This document shows, piece by piece, positions 26,330 through 37,923 of a stretch of 64,000 nucleotides of DNA. The position numbers and the translations under genes are program-made. Each line of letters starts with the position of its first letter. Positions within the stretch are counted from its first letter, which is position 1. Below the pieces are notes generated by a model. That model ran no database searches and was not told the origin of the DNA. It saw nothing but the letters and a program-made list of their open reading frames with translations. The DNA is from Comamonas thiooxydans (GTDB lineage Bacteria; Pseudomonadota; Gammaproteobacteria; Burkholderiales; Burkholderiaceae_C), in assembly GCF_000964545.1 (NCBI RefSeq), contig NZ_BBVD01000003.1, forward strand, positions 62,001 through 126,000. The letters run 5' to 3'.

Positions 26330-26572
26330 CTATGCCTGCACAGGCCTCAGCCGCGCGGCATGCTTGTGCAACGCATCGCGCACCAGAGGCCGCAGCTGCG
26401 CAGCCTCCGAAGGCTCATTCAAAGCCGCCAGAATGCGAAGCCGCATGCGCGGCTCCCAGAACTTCTGGATATGCTGGGCCACACCGTCGAGCGCCTCGTC
26501 ATGCTCTGGCATGGCCTCGAAGAACTCGGCTATGCGATTGGCCATGCGGATCAGGTTGTTCACATCCATCAC
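26330..26572 (-). CDS. fdsD: NAD-dependent formate dehydrogenase, delta subunit
   Basis: The 80-residue protein matches the small FdsD subunit: an N-terminal NNLIRMANRIAEFFEAMPEHDEAL helix pair followed by VAQHIQKFWEPRMR, which is characteristic. FdsD has no cofactor motif and is thought to support assembly or stability of the soluble molybdenum formate dehydrogenase. Its ATG overlaps the fdsA stop (ATGA), so it is translationally coupled to fdsA. In Cupriavidus an fdsC gene lies between these two; here it is absent. Confidence 0.9.
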   Translation of the reverse strand: MMDVNNLIRMANRIAEFFEAMPEHDEALDGVAQHIQKFWEPRMRLRILAALNEPSEAAQLRPLVRDALHKHAARLRPVQA

Positions 26573-29499
26573 TGACTTCCCATCTCCAGTTGGGCTGCGG
26601 CCAGATGACCGAGCTGCTGGTCGTTGAAACGCCTGTAGCCCTGCTGCCAGCTTGAAGGCTGCGCCACGGGCAATACCTGCACGGCCGTCACCTTGTACTC
26701 GGGGCAGTTGGTGGCCCAGTCCGAACTGTCGGTGGTGATCACATTCGCGCCCGACTCGGGGAAATGGAAGGTGGTGTAGACCACGCCGGGCTGTATGCGC
26801 TCTGTCACCGTGGCGCGCAGCACCGTCTGGCCGGCGCGGCTTTCAATGCCCACCCAGTCGCCATCGCGGATGCCACGGTCCTGTGCGTCATGCGGATGAA
26901 TCTCGAGCCTGTCCTCACCGTGCCACTGGTTGTTGGCCGTGCGCCGCGTCTGCGCGCCCACGTTGTACTGCGAGAGAATGCGCCCCGTGGTCAGCAGCAG
27001 CGGAAAGCGCTGCGTGACCTTTTCATCGGTGGCCACGTACTGGGTGATGATGAAGCGGCCCTTGCCACGCACGAATCTATCCTGGTGCATGATGGCCGTG
27101 CCCGCCTCTTCGGTGCCCTCGTTGCAGGGCCACTGCACGCTGCCCAGGCGCTCTATCTTCTCGTAGCTCACGCCCGCGAAAGTCGGGGTCAGTGCCGCGA
27201 TCTCGGCCATGATCTCGCGCGGATGGGCGTAGTTCATGGGATAGCCCAGCGCGTTGGACAGCAGTTGCGTCACCTCCCAGTCGGCATAGCCGGCCAGCGG
27301 CTGCATGAGCTGGGTCACGCGCGAGATGCGGCGCTCGGCATTGGTGAAGGTGCCGTCCTTCTCCATGAAGGACGATCCGGGCAGGAACACATGGGCGTAC
27401 TTGGCGGTTTCGTTGAGGAAGATGTCCTGCACCACCACGCACTCCATGGCCGACAGCGCTGCCGTCACATGCTGGGTGTTCGGGTCGGACTGCACGATGT
27501 CCTCGCCCTCGCAGTACAGGCCCATGAAGCTGCCTTCCAGCGCGGCCTCGAACATATTGGGAATGCGCAAACCCGGCTCGGGACTGAGCTTCACGCCCCA
27601 GGCGCCTTCAAACTCGGCCCTGGTGATGCTGTCCGAGATATGGCGATAGCCCGGCAGCTCATGCGGAAAGCTGCCCATGTCGCAGGATCCCTGGACATTG
27701 TTCTGCCCGCGCAAGGGATTCACGCCCACACCTTCACGACCCACATTGCCCGTAGCCATGGCCAGATTGGCAATGCCCATGACCATGGTCGAGCCCTGGG
27801 CATGCTCGGTCACGCCCAGGCCGTAATAGATGGCGGAGTTGACCTGCCTTCCCTGCGGATGATCCGCACTGCCCAATGCATACAGCCGCGCCGCACCACG
27901 CACCAGCTCGGGAGCCACACCGGTGATGTCGGCCGTGGCCTCGGGCGAGTTCTCCGGCCTGGCGACGAACTCCTTCCATTGCGCAAAGGACTTGGCATCA
28001 CAGCGCTCGTCAATATAGGCATCGGCCAGCCAACCCTCGGTGACGATCACATGGGCCAGCGCCGTGATCATGGCCACATTGGTGCCGGGCTTCAGCTGCA
28101 GGTGGTAGTCGGCCTTGACATGGGGCGAGTTGACGAGCTCGATCTCGCGCGGGTCGATCACGATCAGGCCGGCGCCGGCACGCCGGGCATCGCCATGCCG
28201 GGCGTCGCCACGCAGCCGCTTTTTCATGCGTGAGCCGAACACCGGGTGCGCCGCCGTGGGATTGGCGCCTATCACCATGATCACATCGGAGTGCTCGACC
28301 GACTTGAAGGTCTGCGTGCCTGCCGATGTGCCATAGGTCTGGCCCAGGCCATAGCCCGTGGGCGAGTGACAGACACGCGCACAGGTATCGACATTGTTGT
28401 TGCCGAAGGCCGCGCGGATCAGCTTCTGCACCAGATAGGTTTCCTCATTGGTGCAGCGCGACGAGGTGATGCCGCCAATCGAGTCCCTGCCATGCTTGGC
28501 CTGGACGCGGCGGAACTCGCTGGCCGCGTGGGCAATGGCCTCCTCCCAGCTCACTTCGCGCCAGGGATCGGTGATCTTCGCGCGGATCATGGGTTGAGTG
28601 ATACGGTCCTTGTGCGTGGCATAGCCCCAGGCAAAACGCCCCTTGACGCAGGCATGGCCTTCGTTGGCCTTGCCGTCCTTCCAGGGCACCATGCGCACCA
28701 CCTGCTCGCCCTTCATCTCGGCCTTGAAGCCGCAGCCCACGCCGCAGTAGGCGCAAGTCGTGATCTCGCTGTGCTCGCTCTGCCCCAGCTCGACCACGGT
28801 CTTTTCCTGCAGCGTGGCCGTGGGACAGGCCTGCACGCAGGCGCCGCAGCTCACACAGTCGCTGGCCATGAAGCCGTCGCCCTGACCTGCCGTGATGCGC
28901 GACTCGAAACCGCGTCCGCTGATCGTCAGTGCAAACGTGCCCTGCGTTTCCTCGCAGGCGCGCACGCAGCGATTGCAGACAATGCACTTGCTGGGGTCGT
29001 AGTTGAAATACGGGTTGGAGGTATCGACCTCAGCCTTGGCCTCGCCCTTGAAGTGGTTGGCTCCATCCATGCCATAGCGCACCTCGCGCAGGCCGACCAC
29101 TCCGGCCATGTCCTGCAGCTCGCAGTCGCCGTTGGACGAGCAGGTCAGGCAATCGAGCGGGTGGTCGGAGATATAGAGTTCCATCACGCCCTTGCGCAGC
29201 TCCTGCAGCTGCGGACTCTGGGTGCGCACCCTCATGCCCGCTTCGGCAGGCGTGGTGCAGGACGCAGGAAAGCCCTTGCGCCCCTCGATCTGCACCAGAC
29301 ACAGCCGGCAGGAACCAAAGGGCTCCAGCGAATCCGTGGCACAGAGCTTGGGCACCTTGATACCGCCATCGACAGCGGCGCGCATCAGCGATGTGCCCTT
29401 GGGCACGGTGACCTCGCGGCCGTCTATATGCAACGTGACCAGTTCCTCGGACAGGCTGGCAGGCGTTCCGCAATCGGTGTTCTTCAGATGTTCCAGCAT
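26569..29499 (-). CDS. fdsA: NAD-dependent formate dehydrogenase, alpha (catalytic) subunit
   Basis: The 976-residue protein oxidises formate to CO2 at a bis-MGD molybdenum centre. Cofactor motifs run in order: an N-terminal [2Fe-2S] site (SCRLCLVQIEG), a His/Cys [4Fe-4S] site (HPLDCLTCSSNGDCELQ), two ferredoxin-type [4Fe-4S] sites (CIVCNRCVRACEE, CVSCGACVQACP), the proximal [4Fe-4S] site (CAYCGVGC...HACVKG), and ARVCHSPT with the molybdenum-ligand cysteine in place of selenocysteine. The C-terminal molydopterin-binding domain is complete. It is encoded 10 nt after the fused FdsG-FdsB and overlaps fdsD. Confidence 0.96.
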   Translation of the reverse strand: MLEHLKNTDCGTPASLSEELVTLHIDGREVTVPKGTSLMRAAVDGGIKVPKLCATDSLEPFGSCRLCLVQIEGRKGFPASCTTPAEAGMRVRTQSPQLQELRKGVMELYISDHPLDCLTCSSNGDCELQDMAGVVGLREVRYGMDGANHFKGEAKAEVDTSNPYFNYDPSKCIVCNRCVRACEETQGTFALTISGRGFESRITAGQGDGFMASDCVSCGACVQACPTATLQEKTVVELGQSEHSEITTCAYCGVGCGFKAEMKGEQVVRMVPWKDGKANEGHACVKGRFAWGYATHKDRITQPMIRAKITDPWREVSWEEAIAHAASEFRRVQAKHGRDSIGGITSSRCTNEETYLVQKLIRAAFGNNNVDTCARVCHSPTGYGLGQTYGTSAGTQTFKSVEHSDVIMVIGANPTAAHPVFGSRMKKRLRGDARHGDARRAGAGLIVIDPREIELVNSPHVKADYHLQLKPGTNVAMITALAHVIVTEGWLADAYIDERCDAKSFAQWKEFVARPENSPEATADITGVAPELVRGAARLYALGSADHPQGRQVNSAIYYGLGVTEHAQGSTMVMGIANLAMATGNVGREGVGVNPLRGQNNVQGSCDMGSFPHELPGYRHISDSITRAEFEGAWGVKLSPEPGLRIPNMFEAALEGSFMGLYCEGEDIVQSDPNTQHVTAALSAMECVVVQDIFLNETAKYAHVFLPGSSFMEKDGTFTNAERRISRVTQLMQPLAGYADWEVTQLLSNALGYPMNYAHPREIMAEIAALTPTFAGVSYEKIERLGSVQWPCNEGTEEAGTAIMHQDRFVRGKGRFIITQYVATDEKVTQRFPLLLTTGRILSQYNVGAQTRRTANNQWHGEDRLEIHPHDAQDRGIRDGDWVGIESRAGQTVLRATVTERIQPGVVYTTFHFPESGANVITTDSSDWATNCPEYKVTAVQVLPVAQPSSWQQGYRRFNDQQLGHLAAAQLEMGSQ

Positions 29500-29509
29500 G
29501 GCTCTCTCC

Positions 29510-31654
<2,145 letters not shown>

Positions 31655-31736
31655 GGGGCGACCTTGTTATGAGGGCGCACCAGCGCCCTTTGTCTCATGC
31701 CGTATTTCAGCCCCGGCCGTATCTCAGGTCAAATTC

Positions 31737-31760
31737 TTTGAATTGATGACGCGATTCAAA
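31737..31760. promoter_or_regulatory. Candidate LysR operator upstream of the fds operon
   Basis: TTTGAAT and ATTCAAA form a perfect 7-bp inverted repeat with a 10-nt spacer in the gap between the LysR gene and fdsGB. The spacing fits the T-N11-A type of LysR site. Confidence 0.5.
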
Positions 31761-31767
31761 TTGCAAA

Positions 31768-32709
31768 TCAGCGCACGGCCCCGGCAAAGCTGGCACATTG
31801 CTGGCGCCAGGCCTGGGACTGCATGAGCGCCAGCGCGGCCTGCTGCGCGCGGGTCGCCTGCTCCTGCGAAGGGGTCAGGAAAGCAATGGCCGTCTGCACC
31901 TTGGGCGCAATTAGAGGACGCACCGAGATCCGGGCCGACTCGGGCAGCGTCGCCACCAGCGCACCGGGCAGCACGCTGTGCAGACCGCCTTCGGTCACGG
32001 CCAGCATCAGGCTCAGCACGGAATTGGTCTCCATGGCCGCACTGACCTCGCAGCCGGCTGCCACAAAGCTCTGATCCACAATCAGCCGGTTATGCATGTC
32101 CGGCGTCAAAAGACATAGCGGCAGCCTGGCCGCCTGAGCCCATTTCACAGGTTTCTGGCTCTGCTCCTCAGCCGCAGGACTGAGCAGGAAATAATGCTCC
32201 TGATACTGCGGCCACATGGTGATGCGGGCGCTGCGTGCCGTGCGGCGGCCCGACTCCAGCCTTTCGCTGTAGCCCAGGGCCAGATCTAGCGAGAGATCTT
32301 CGAGTCCGGTTTCTATCTCAAGCGAGCTCATGGAGAGCACCATGGGCGTGATGCCCGGGTGCTGGACCCGCAACAGCGCGGCAAAGCGCGTCAGCATGGG
32401 GATGGCCGTAGGCACGGCAGCCATGCGCAGCAGACCCTTGAGCTGGCCGGCTGCGGCGCTCAGATCCTGTCTCAGCGCCTCCTCGGCCCTGAGCATGGAC
32501 AGTGCCGTGGCCAGCACCTGCTCGCCCTCGGGAGTCAGCCCGCCAAACACGCGGCCGCGCCTCACGATGACGGCACCGAACTCGTCCTCCAGCGCCTTGA
32601 GCGCATTGGACAGTGCAGGCTGCGTGATATGACAGGCCTGCGCCGCCCTTGCGAAATGGCGGTGCTCGTTGAGCGCCACCAGATAACGCATGGAGGTCAG
32701 AAGGTTCAT
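31768..32709 (-). CDS. LysR-type regulator, probable fds operon regulator
   Basis: The 313-residue protein has an N-terminal winged helix (HFARAAQACHITQPALSNALKALEDEFG, about residues 18-45) and a LysR effector domain. It lies directly upstream of the formate dehydrogenase operon on the same strand, the position of FdsR in Cupriavidus, so control of fds by this protein is likely. Its ATG shares one base with the apbC stop (TGATG), so it may be translated from an apbC transcript. The inducer, possibly formate, is inferred. Confidence 0.85.
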   Translation of the reverse strand: MNLLTSMRYLVALNEHRHFARAAQACHITQPALSNALKALEDEFGAVIVRRGRVFGGLTPEGEQVLATALSMLRAEEALRQDLSAAAGQLKGLLRMAAVPTAIPMLTRFAALLRVQHPGITPMVLSMSSLEIETGLEDLSLDLALGYSERLESGRRTARSARITMWPQYQEHYFLLSPAAEEQSQKPVKWAQAARLPLCLLTPDMHNRLIVDQSFVAAGCEVSAAMETNSVLSLMLAVTEGGLHSVLPGALVATLPESARISVRPLIAPKVQTAIAFLTPSQEQATRAQQAALALMQSQAWRQQCASFAGAVR

Positions 32710-33800
32710 CAGGTATCGCTGCTAACCGTGATCGTGGGGAACTTGCTGGAGAAGTCCTTGGCCTTGAGAGCCACCTTCACGGCCAGATCGCGCGCCACCT
32801 TTTTGTAGACCTGTGCGGCTTCACTCTCGGGCTCGGCCACCACCGTGGGCTTGCCGCTGTCGGCCTGCAGACGGATCTGCAGCGACAGGGGAAGCGCCCC
32901 CAGATAGTCGATGTTCTGCTCGCCCGCCATCTTCTTGCCGCCGTCTGCGCCAAAGATATGTTCGACATGGCCGCAGTTGGTGCAGACATGGGCAGCCATG
33001 TTTTCGACCAGGCCGAGAATCGGCACACCGACCTTCTCGAACATCTGAATGCCCTTCTTGGCATCGATCAGGGCAATGTCCTGGGGCGTGGTCACCACCA
33101 CGGCACCCGTCATGGGCACGCGCTGGGACAGCGTCAGCTGGATGTCGCCGGTTCCGGGCGGCATATCGACCAGCAGATAGTCCAGATCCTTCCAGTTGGT
33201 CTGGCGCAGCATCTGCTCCAGCGCCTGGGTGGCCATGGGGCCGCGCCAGATCATGGCCTGGTCGTTGTTGACCAGCAGACCGATGGACATGACCTGCACG
33301 CCGTGGTTCTCCAGCGGCTCCATGGTCTTGCCGTCATGGCTTTCGGGCTTGCCCGAAACACCCATCATCATGGGCTGGCTGGGGCCGTAGATGTCGGCAT
33401 CCAGAATGCCCACGCGGGCACCTTCGGCGGCCAGCGCCAGCGCCAGATTGGCCGTGGTCGTGCTCTTGCCCACGCCGCCCTTGCCGGACGAGATGGCGAT
33501 GATGTTCTTCACGCCGGGCAGCAACTGCACGCCACGCTGCACGGCATGCGAGGCCACCTTGGTGGTGATGTTGACCGAGACATTGCCCACGCCAGCCACA
33601 GTCCTGGCCGCAGCGATGAACTGGCTGCGCAGGGCAGGCTGCAGGCTCTGGGCCGGATAGCCCATCTCCACATCGAACGAGACGTCGTCACCGGCAATCT
33701 GCAGATTGCGCAGGGCGCGCGTGCTCACAAAGTCCTTGCCAGTGTGCGGATCAAGCACGGTGGCCAGCGCGCTCAGAAGCGCTTGTTCTGTAACAGCCAT
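32709..33800 (-). CDS. apbC: Iron-sulfur cluster carrier, Mrp/ApbC family
   Basis: The 363-residue protein has an N-terminal MIP18-like domain (about residues 1-85) and a deviant Walker A P-loop (ISSGKGGVGKSTTTANLA, about residue 105). The C-terminal ATPase has the CTNCGH motif near residue 265 that binds a bridging Fe-S cluster. ApbC/Mrp proteins transfer Fe-S clusters to apoproteins. It is next to the Fe-S-rich formate dehydrogenase genes, which is suggestive, although apbC is also often found elsewhere. The start is the ATG at 33800; the frame extends 19 codons upstream. Confidence 0.93.
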   Translation of the reverse strand: MAVTEQALLSALATVLDPHTGKDFVSTRALRNLQIAGDDVSFDVEMGYPAQSLQPALRSQFIAAARTVAGVGNVSVNITTKVASHAVQRGVQLLPGVKNIIAISSGKGGVGKSTTTANLALALAAEGARVGILDADIYGPSQPMMMGVSGKPESHDGKTMEPLENHGVQVMSIGLLVNNDQAMIWRGPMATQALEQMLRQTNWKDLDYLLVDMPPGTGDIQLTLSQRVPMTGAVVVTTPQDIALIDAKKGIQMFEKVGVPILGLVENMAAHVCTNCGHVEHIFGADGGKKMAGEQNIDYLGALPLSLQIRLQADSGKPTVVAEPESEAAQVYKKVARDLAVKVALKAKDFSSKFPTITVSSDT

Positions 33801-33911
33801 TGGATTTAGTTTTCCAGAGGTTTCTTCAATGAGGGATAGTCTAGCGAAGCTGTCCAACCCCTGTGCACAGGAGACAATGCAGCCCTTTGCCCAAGATTTG
33901 AGAGACAGCCC

Positions 33912-34493
33912 GTGAAATTGAAGATGGCCGAAAATTCCCTGTTTGCAGTCCTGATGCGCTCACGCTGGTGGATCAGCTTTGCGATCTGCGCTGCGGTGGT
34001 GCTGGTGTCGCTGGCGGTGTTCCCCAAGGACATTTCGCCTTTTGCCGCTCTGGGAGCCTTCCCGTTCTTCGTCGTCGGCTGCATTGCCTGCTACAAGCAG
34101 CTGCGGGCCCCCAGCCCGGCCAGGCTGGAGCAGATTCAGCAGGTGATCGCCGAGCAGTCCTGGGCCGACTTCAGTGCACAGTTGCAGACAGCCTGGCAAG
34201 CCGAAGGCTATGAGGTTCAGCGCCTGAACCAGGCCGGTGCCGATCTGCTGCTGACGCGCAACGGCCAGACCAGCGTGGTCGGCGCGCGCCGCTGGAAAGC
34301 CGCCGCCCATGGCGTGGAGCCGCTGCGCGAGCTGCAGGCCGCACAACACAAGCTGAAAGCCGATCTCTGCGTTTACGTGGCTCTGCAGCCTCTGGGCGAA
34401 AATGCCGCCAGCTGGGCCGCGCAAAATCAATTGGTCGTGCTGGATGCCAAGTCCATCGCCACGCTGATTGCCAAGAACCAGAAAAAGAGCTGA
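33912..34493 (+). CDS. Membrane protein with Mrr-like restriction endonuclease-fold domain
   Basis: The 193-residue protein has two N-terminal membrane helices (about residues 18-36 and 44-60) and a soluble part resembling the Mrr/PD-(D/E)xK fold (SWADFSAQLQTAWQAEGYEVQRLNQAGADLLLTRNGQTSVVGARRWK). The usual D...QxK active site appears incomplete: the acidic residue is present in GADLLL, but the QCK-like position reads GARRWK. The ending LVVLDAKSIATLI is typical of the fold. It may have lost nuclease activity. It starts with GTG at 33912, divergent from apbC; an ATG at 33924 is possible. Confidence 0.7.
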   Translation: MKLKMAENSLFAVLMRSRWWISFAICAAVVLVSLAVFPKDISPFAALGAFPFFVVGCIACYKQLRAPSPARLEQIQQVIAEQSWADFSAQLQTAWQAEGYEVQRLNQAGADLLLTRNGQTSVVGARRWKAAAHGVEPLRELQAAQHKLKADLCVYVALQPLGENAASWAAQNQLVVLDAKSIATLIAKNQKKS

Positions 34494-34586
34494 CGGCCGC
34501 CGCAGACTGTCACCTGGGCCGCCGCCGGCCCGTTCGATGGCCCGGCCCACCTACCGCCCGCGGCCCAATCCGGGCACACTGCAGCC

Positions 34587-35873
34587 ATGGCGGCAGTGCA
34601 GTTCTCTCCCACCCTCCCACCCAGTCTTGCCGAAGCAGAGCGGCAGAGCTCCATAGGCCCTAGCTCCAGCATCGGGCAGACCGGCCTGTTGCTCAGCGGC
34701 GGCGGCGCCCGGGCTGCCTACCAGGTCGGCGTGCTGGCCGCCATCGCCGAGCTGCGCCGCGCTCGCGGTCTGCAGCATGGCCCCAATCCCTTTCCAGTGC
34801 TTGCAGGCACATCGGCAGGCGCCATCAATGTCGCAGCCCTGGCTTGCCATGCCGATGCCTTTGACAGCGCAGTGCGGCGCATGTTGCATGTCTGGGGCCA
34901 TATGCATACCGAGCAAATCTACAAGGCCGACTCTCTCAGCGTGCTGCGCAGCGGCGCACGCTGGCTGACGCTGTTGTCGCTGGGCTGGGCGCTGGCCCGC
35001 TGGAGCCGCATGCGCCCGCGCTCGCTGCTGGACAATGCTCCGCTCAAAACCCTGATGAACAGCGGCCTCATGCCTTTCGAGCGCATCCCACAACTCATCG
35101 ACAGCGGTCATCTGCACGCCCTGGCCATTACCGCATCCAGCTACAGCAGCGGTCAGCACATCACTTTCTTTCAGACTCGCGAGGCCTTGAGCCCCTGGGT
35201 GCGCGACCAGCGCAAGGCCGTGCAGACCCTGCTGACCGCCGATCACCTGCTGGCCTCGTCGGCCCTGCCCTTCATATTTCCAGCCATGCCGCTGCCCATG
35301 GACGGACATCTCGAGCATTTCGGCGACGGCTCCATGCGCCAGACTGCGCCCCTGGCACCAGCGATTCATCTGGGTGCCTGCAAACTGCTGGTCGTCGGCG
35401 CGGGCAGACGCCACGAGCCCGTGAGCAGCCAGCCGCAGGTCGATGCCAGCTATCCCACACTGGCCCAGGTGGCCGGGCACGCGCTGTCCAGCATTTTTCT
35501 GGACACGCTGGCTGTGGACATAGAGCGTGCCGAACGCATCAATCACACGCTGAGCCTGATTTCTCCGGCCGAGCGCATTCACAGCCGGCTGCGCCCTATC
35601 GAGGTACTGGCCATCACCCCCAGCGAGCGCATCGACGATATTGCCACGCGCCACATCGACAAGCTGCCGCTGCCGGTGCGCACCTTGCTGGCCACGCTGG
35701 GCGTGCGCTCAGGCACGGGCAACCCCATGCGTGACGGTGCGCTGGCCAGCTACCTGCTGTTTGAGCAAGGCTATACCCGTGAACTGATAGCACTGGGCCG
35801 CAAAGACGCACTGGCCCGAAGTGAGGAGCTGTGCGCCTTCCTGGGTTGGCCTCAAGAATGTAACAAATGTTAA
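34587..35873 (+). CDS. Patatin-like phospholipase family protein
   Basis: The 428-residue protein contains a patatin domain. The oxyanion motif is LLLSGGGARAAYQVGVL (about residue 35), the serine nucleophile motif is GTSAG (about residue 74) and the catalytic aspartate is in FGDGSMRQ (about residue 250). There is no signal peptide. Patatin proteins are lipid acyl hydrolases. The C-terminal third has no catalytic motif I recognise. Proximity to the diguanylate cyclase gene is not evidence of shared function. Confidence 0.86.
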   Translation: MAAVQFSPTLPPSLAEAERQSSIGPSSSIGQTGLLLSGGGARAAYQVGVLAAIAELRRARGLQHGPNPFPVLAGTSAGAINVAALACHADAFDSAVRRMLHVWGHMHTEQIYKADSLSVLRSGARWLTLLSLGWALARWSRMRPRSLLDNAPLKTLMNSGLMPFERIPQLIDSGHLHALAITASSYSSGQHITFFQTREALSPWVRDQRKAVQTLLTADHLLASSALPFIFPAMPLPMDGHLEHFGDGSMRQTAPLAPAIHLGACKLLVVGAGRRHEPVSSQPQVDASYPTLAQVAGHALSSIFLDTLAVDIERAERINHTLSLISPAERIHSRLRPIEVLAITPSERIDDIATRHIDKLPLPVRTLLATLGVRSGTGNPMRDGALASYLLFEQGYTRELIALGRKDALARSEELCAFLGWPQECNKC

Positions 35874-35948
35874 TGATGCGAAAGGAGCTAGGCAAATGAT
35901 GCGTGAGACACTTTGCATGACCTTCATCATCTTTCCGGCAATCGCCTA

Positions 35949-37694
35949 GTGACTCCATCCCCACAGCCCATCCGCGCTTCCAAATCGCTCAAGCTCTCGC
36001 TGATCCTGCCTTTTGTTGCACTGATTGCGCTGCTGACATCGGCCCTGGGCATGCTCTGGTACTGGACGGGCAGCAACACGGTGTCCGCCTTGTCCGAACA
36101 GGTGATGGAAGAGAAAGCCGAGCGTATCGCGCTGATCGTGGATCGTCACCTGCACCCGTCCAGCGCCGTGCTGGAGGCTGCGTTTCCCAGCGGCCAGCCC
36201 GTAGCTGCCGACATCCGCGAACATATTCCCGACCTGATCTCCCGGCTGTGGGTAGCGACCTCGCTGCATACCCGGCCCAATGACTATGTGTATTACGCCA
36301 ATATCGCGGGCCAGGGCATTGCTCTCAAGCGAGTGGCGCCAGAACTGGGCCAGTTGCGCCTCAAGATTCAGCCCGGCGAGCACCGCAGCTACTTCAAGGT
36401 CGCCGGCATGCATGCCGAGCCGATCTACGAATCCACCGAAACCAATCTGTTCGAGCCGCGCCAGCGCCCCTGGTTCAAGCTTGCGGCGGAGTCGGCCGAT
36501 GTGATCTGGACGCCTGCCTATATCGACTTCAGCGCCAAGGACCTGGTGCTCACTCGCGCACGCCGCATTCTCTCCAGCAAGGGCAGCCTAGAGGGTGTGG
36601 TTGCCACTGATATTTCGCTGCGCGCGCTCAACGAATTCGTCAACCAGCTGCATCTGAGCGAACATGGCCGCGCCTTCATCATCGAGGCCAACGGCTCCCT
36701 GATCGCAGCCACCGGCATGCCCAACATCCACCGGCGCGAAGACGGCAAGCTGGAGCGCATGAGCGCCGCCAACAGCCAGGACCCGCTGATTCAGGCGGTG
36801 TACGACAAAATCCAGGGCGCCTTCCAGTCCTCGCTGCCCAGCGACGGCCCCGGCACGGCCCTGCTCGAAGATGACAGGCACAACCATATTCGCATTGCCT
36901 ACCGGCGCCTGAGCAATGGGGCCGGTCAGGACTGGATGGCCGTGGTGGCCGTGCCGCACAAGGACATGCTGGCCGGCGTCTACCGCCATATGGCCCTGGT
37001 AGGCAGCCTGGGCCTGCTGGCCCTGGTCGTGGCCGTCGTCATCGGCACCCGCATCTTCGGCGCCGTGGCCAACGATATGCGCTCGCTGACCCGCGCCGTG
37101 CGCCGCGTGGGCCTAGGCGAAATCGACACGCCGATCGAAGTGCAGCGCCGCGATGAAATTGGCGAGCTGGCCCACAATTTCCACCGCATGCGCCACAGCC
37201 TGTTTACCGATCCACTGACCGGGGCCAGCAACCGCAGCGCACTGCAGCATATTCTGACCACACTCACCCGCCCCCTGCCCGGCCAGAACATGGCCGCCCC
37301 GTTTGCCCTGCTGTTTGTGGACCTGGACCGCTTCAAGCCGCTCAATGACCGCTGGGGCCATGACAACGGCGATCTGGCTCTGGCCGAGATCAGCCTGCGC
37401 CTGCGCAATCTGCTGCGCCCCGATGACGTCGTGGCGCGTCTGGGCGGTGACGAGTTCATCCTCATCCTGCGCGGAGTCAGCGACGAGGAGCAGGTACAGG
37501 CCGTGCGCCTGAAGATAGAGCATGCGCTGCAGCAGCCGCTGGGCACGCTGCAAGGCATTCCCGAAGGCGAAGCCGTGACCGTGGGGGCATCCGTGGGACA
37601 GGCCCTATATCCCAGGGATGCCCAGGATGCACAAAGCCTGCTCAAGGTGGCCGACCAGGACATGTATCGCAACAAAAGGCCTTCGGTGGGCTGA
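35949..37694 (+). CDS. Membrane-bound diguanylate cyclase (dCACHE-HAMP-GGDEF)
   Basis: The protein (581 residues from the GTG at 35949) has an N-terminal membrane helix (LSLILPFVALIALLTSALGML), a large periplasmic dCACHE-like sensor, a second helix (LVGSLGLLALVVAVVIGTRIFG), a HAMP linker (RAVRRVGLGEIDTPIEV) and a C-terminal GGDEF domain with LGGDEFILIL intact, so it should make cyclic di-GMP. There is no EAL domain and no clear inhibitory RxxD site. The start is uncertain: a TTG at 35913 is also in frame. The ligand is unknown. Confidence 0.88.
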   Translation: MTPSPQPIRASKSLKLSLILPFVALIALLTSALGMLWYWTGSNTVSALSEQVMEEKAERIALIVDRHLHPSSAVLEAAFPSGQPVAADIREHIPDLISRLWVATSLHTRPNDYVYYANIAGQGIALKRVAPELGQLRLKIQPGEHRSYFKVAGMHAEPIYESTETNLFEPRQRPWFKLAAESADVIWTPAYIDFSAKDLVLTRARRILSSKGSLEGVVATDISLRALNEFVNQLHLSEHGRAFIIEANGSLIAATGMPNIHRREDGKLERMSAANSQDPLIQAVYDKIQGAFQSSLPSDGPGTALLEDDRHNHIRIAYRRLSNGAGQDWMAVVAVPHKDMLAGVYRHMALVGSLGLLALVVAVVIGTRIFGAVANDMRSLTRAVRRVGLGEIDTPIEVQRRDEIGELAHNFHRMRHSLFTDPLTGASNRSALQHILTTLTRPLPGQNMAAPFALLFVDLDRFKPLNDRWGHDNGDLALAEISLRLRNLLRPDDVVARLGGDEFILILRGVSDEEQVQAVRLKIEHALQQPLGTLQGIPEGEAVTVGASVGQALYPRDAQDAQSLLKVADQDMYRNKRPSVG

Positions 37695-37705
37695 GCGCAG
37701 CCTCG

Positions 37706-37815
37706 GCTATCGCTTCCAATTTTGAAGCTGCTTACGCTTTATATTCATAGAATTACTATTAATTTCAGCTTGAAAACAATATGTGCACTATGTAATTAGC
37801 TATAAAAAGCAAAGC
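37706..37815 (+). repeat. Repeat family B copy, AT-rich
   Basis: It contains TTTTGAAGCTGCTTACGCTT and TTCATAGAATTACTATTAAT, then TTTCAGCTTGAAAAC and a 3' edge TAGCTATAAAAAGCAAAGCG resembling the copy at 3146. It fills most of the gap between the diguanylate cyclase gene and metG and is much richer in A+T than its neighbours. Confidence 0.6.
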
Positions 37816-37923
37816 GAATGCCGCTCCCGAACGAACTCGGCGGGCACCGCCGCAAAACCCGCGCCCGCAGCCTGATGCCAAGCCCTTCTAGAATGACGGG
37901 TTCTCTGTGAAAGCTGTTTCCTC

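Noticed and set aside
37889..37894. TAGAAT before metG as a sulfur-linked promoter like those at 40703 and 43727
   Set aside because: Only the -10 box is shared; the downstream CAGCTCTGC block is missing. The -10 itself is a general feature of this group.
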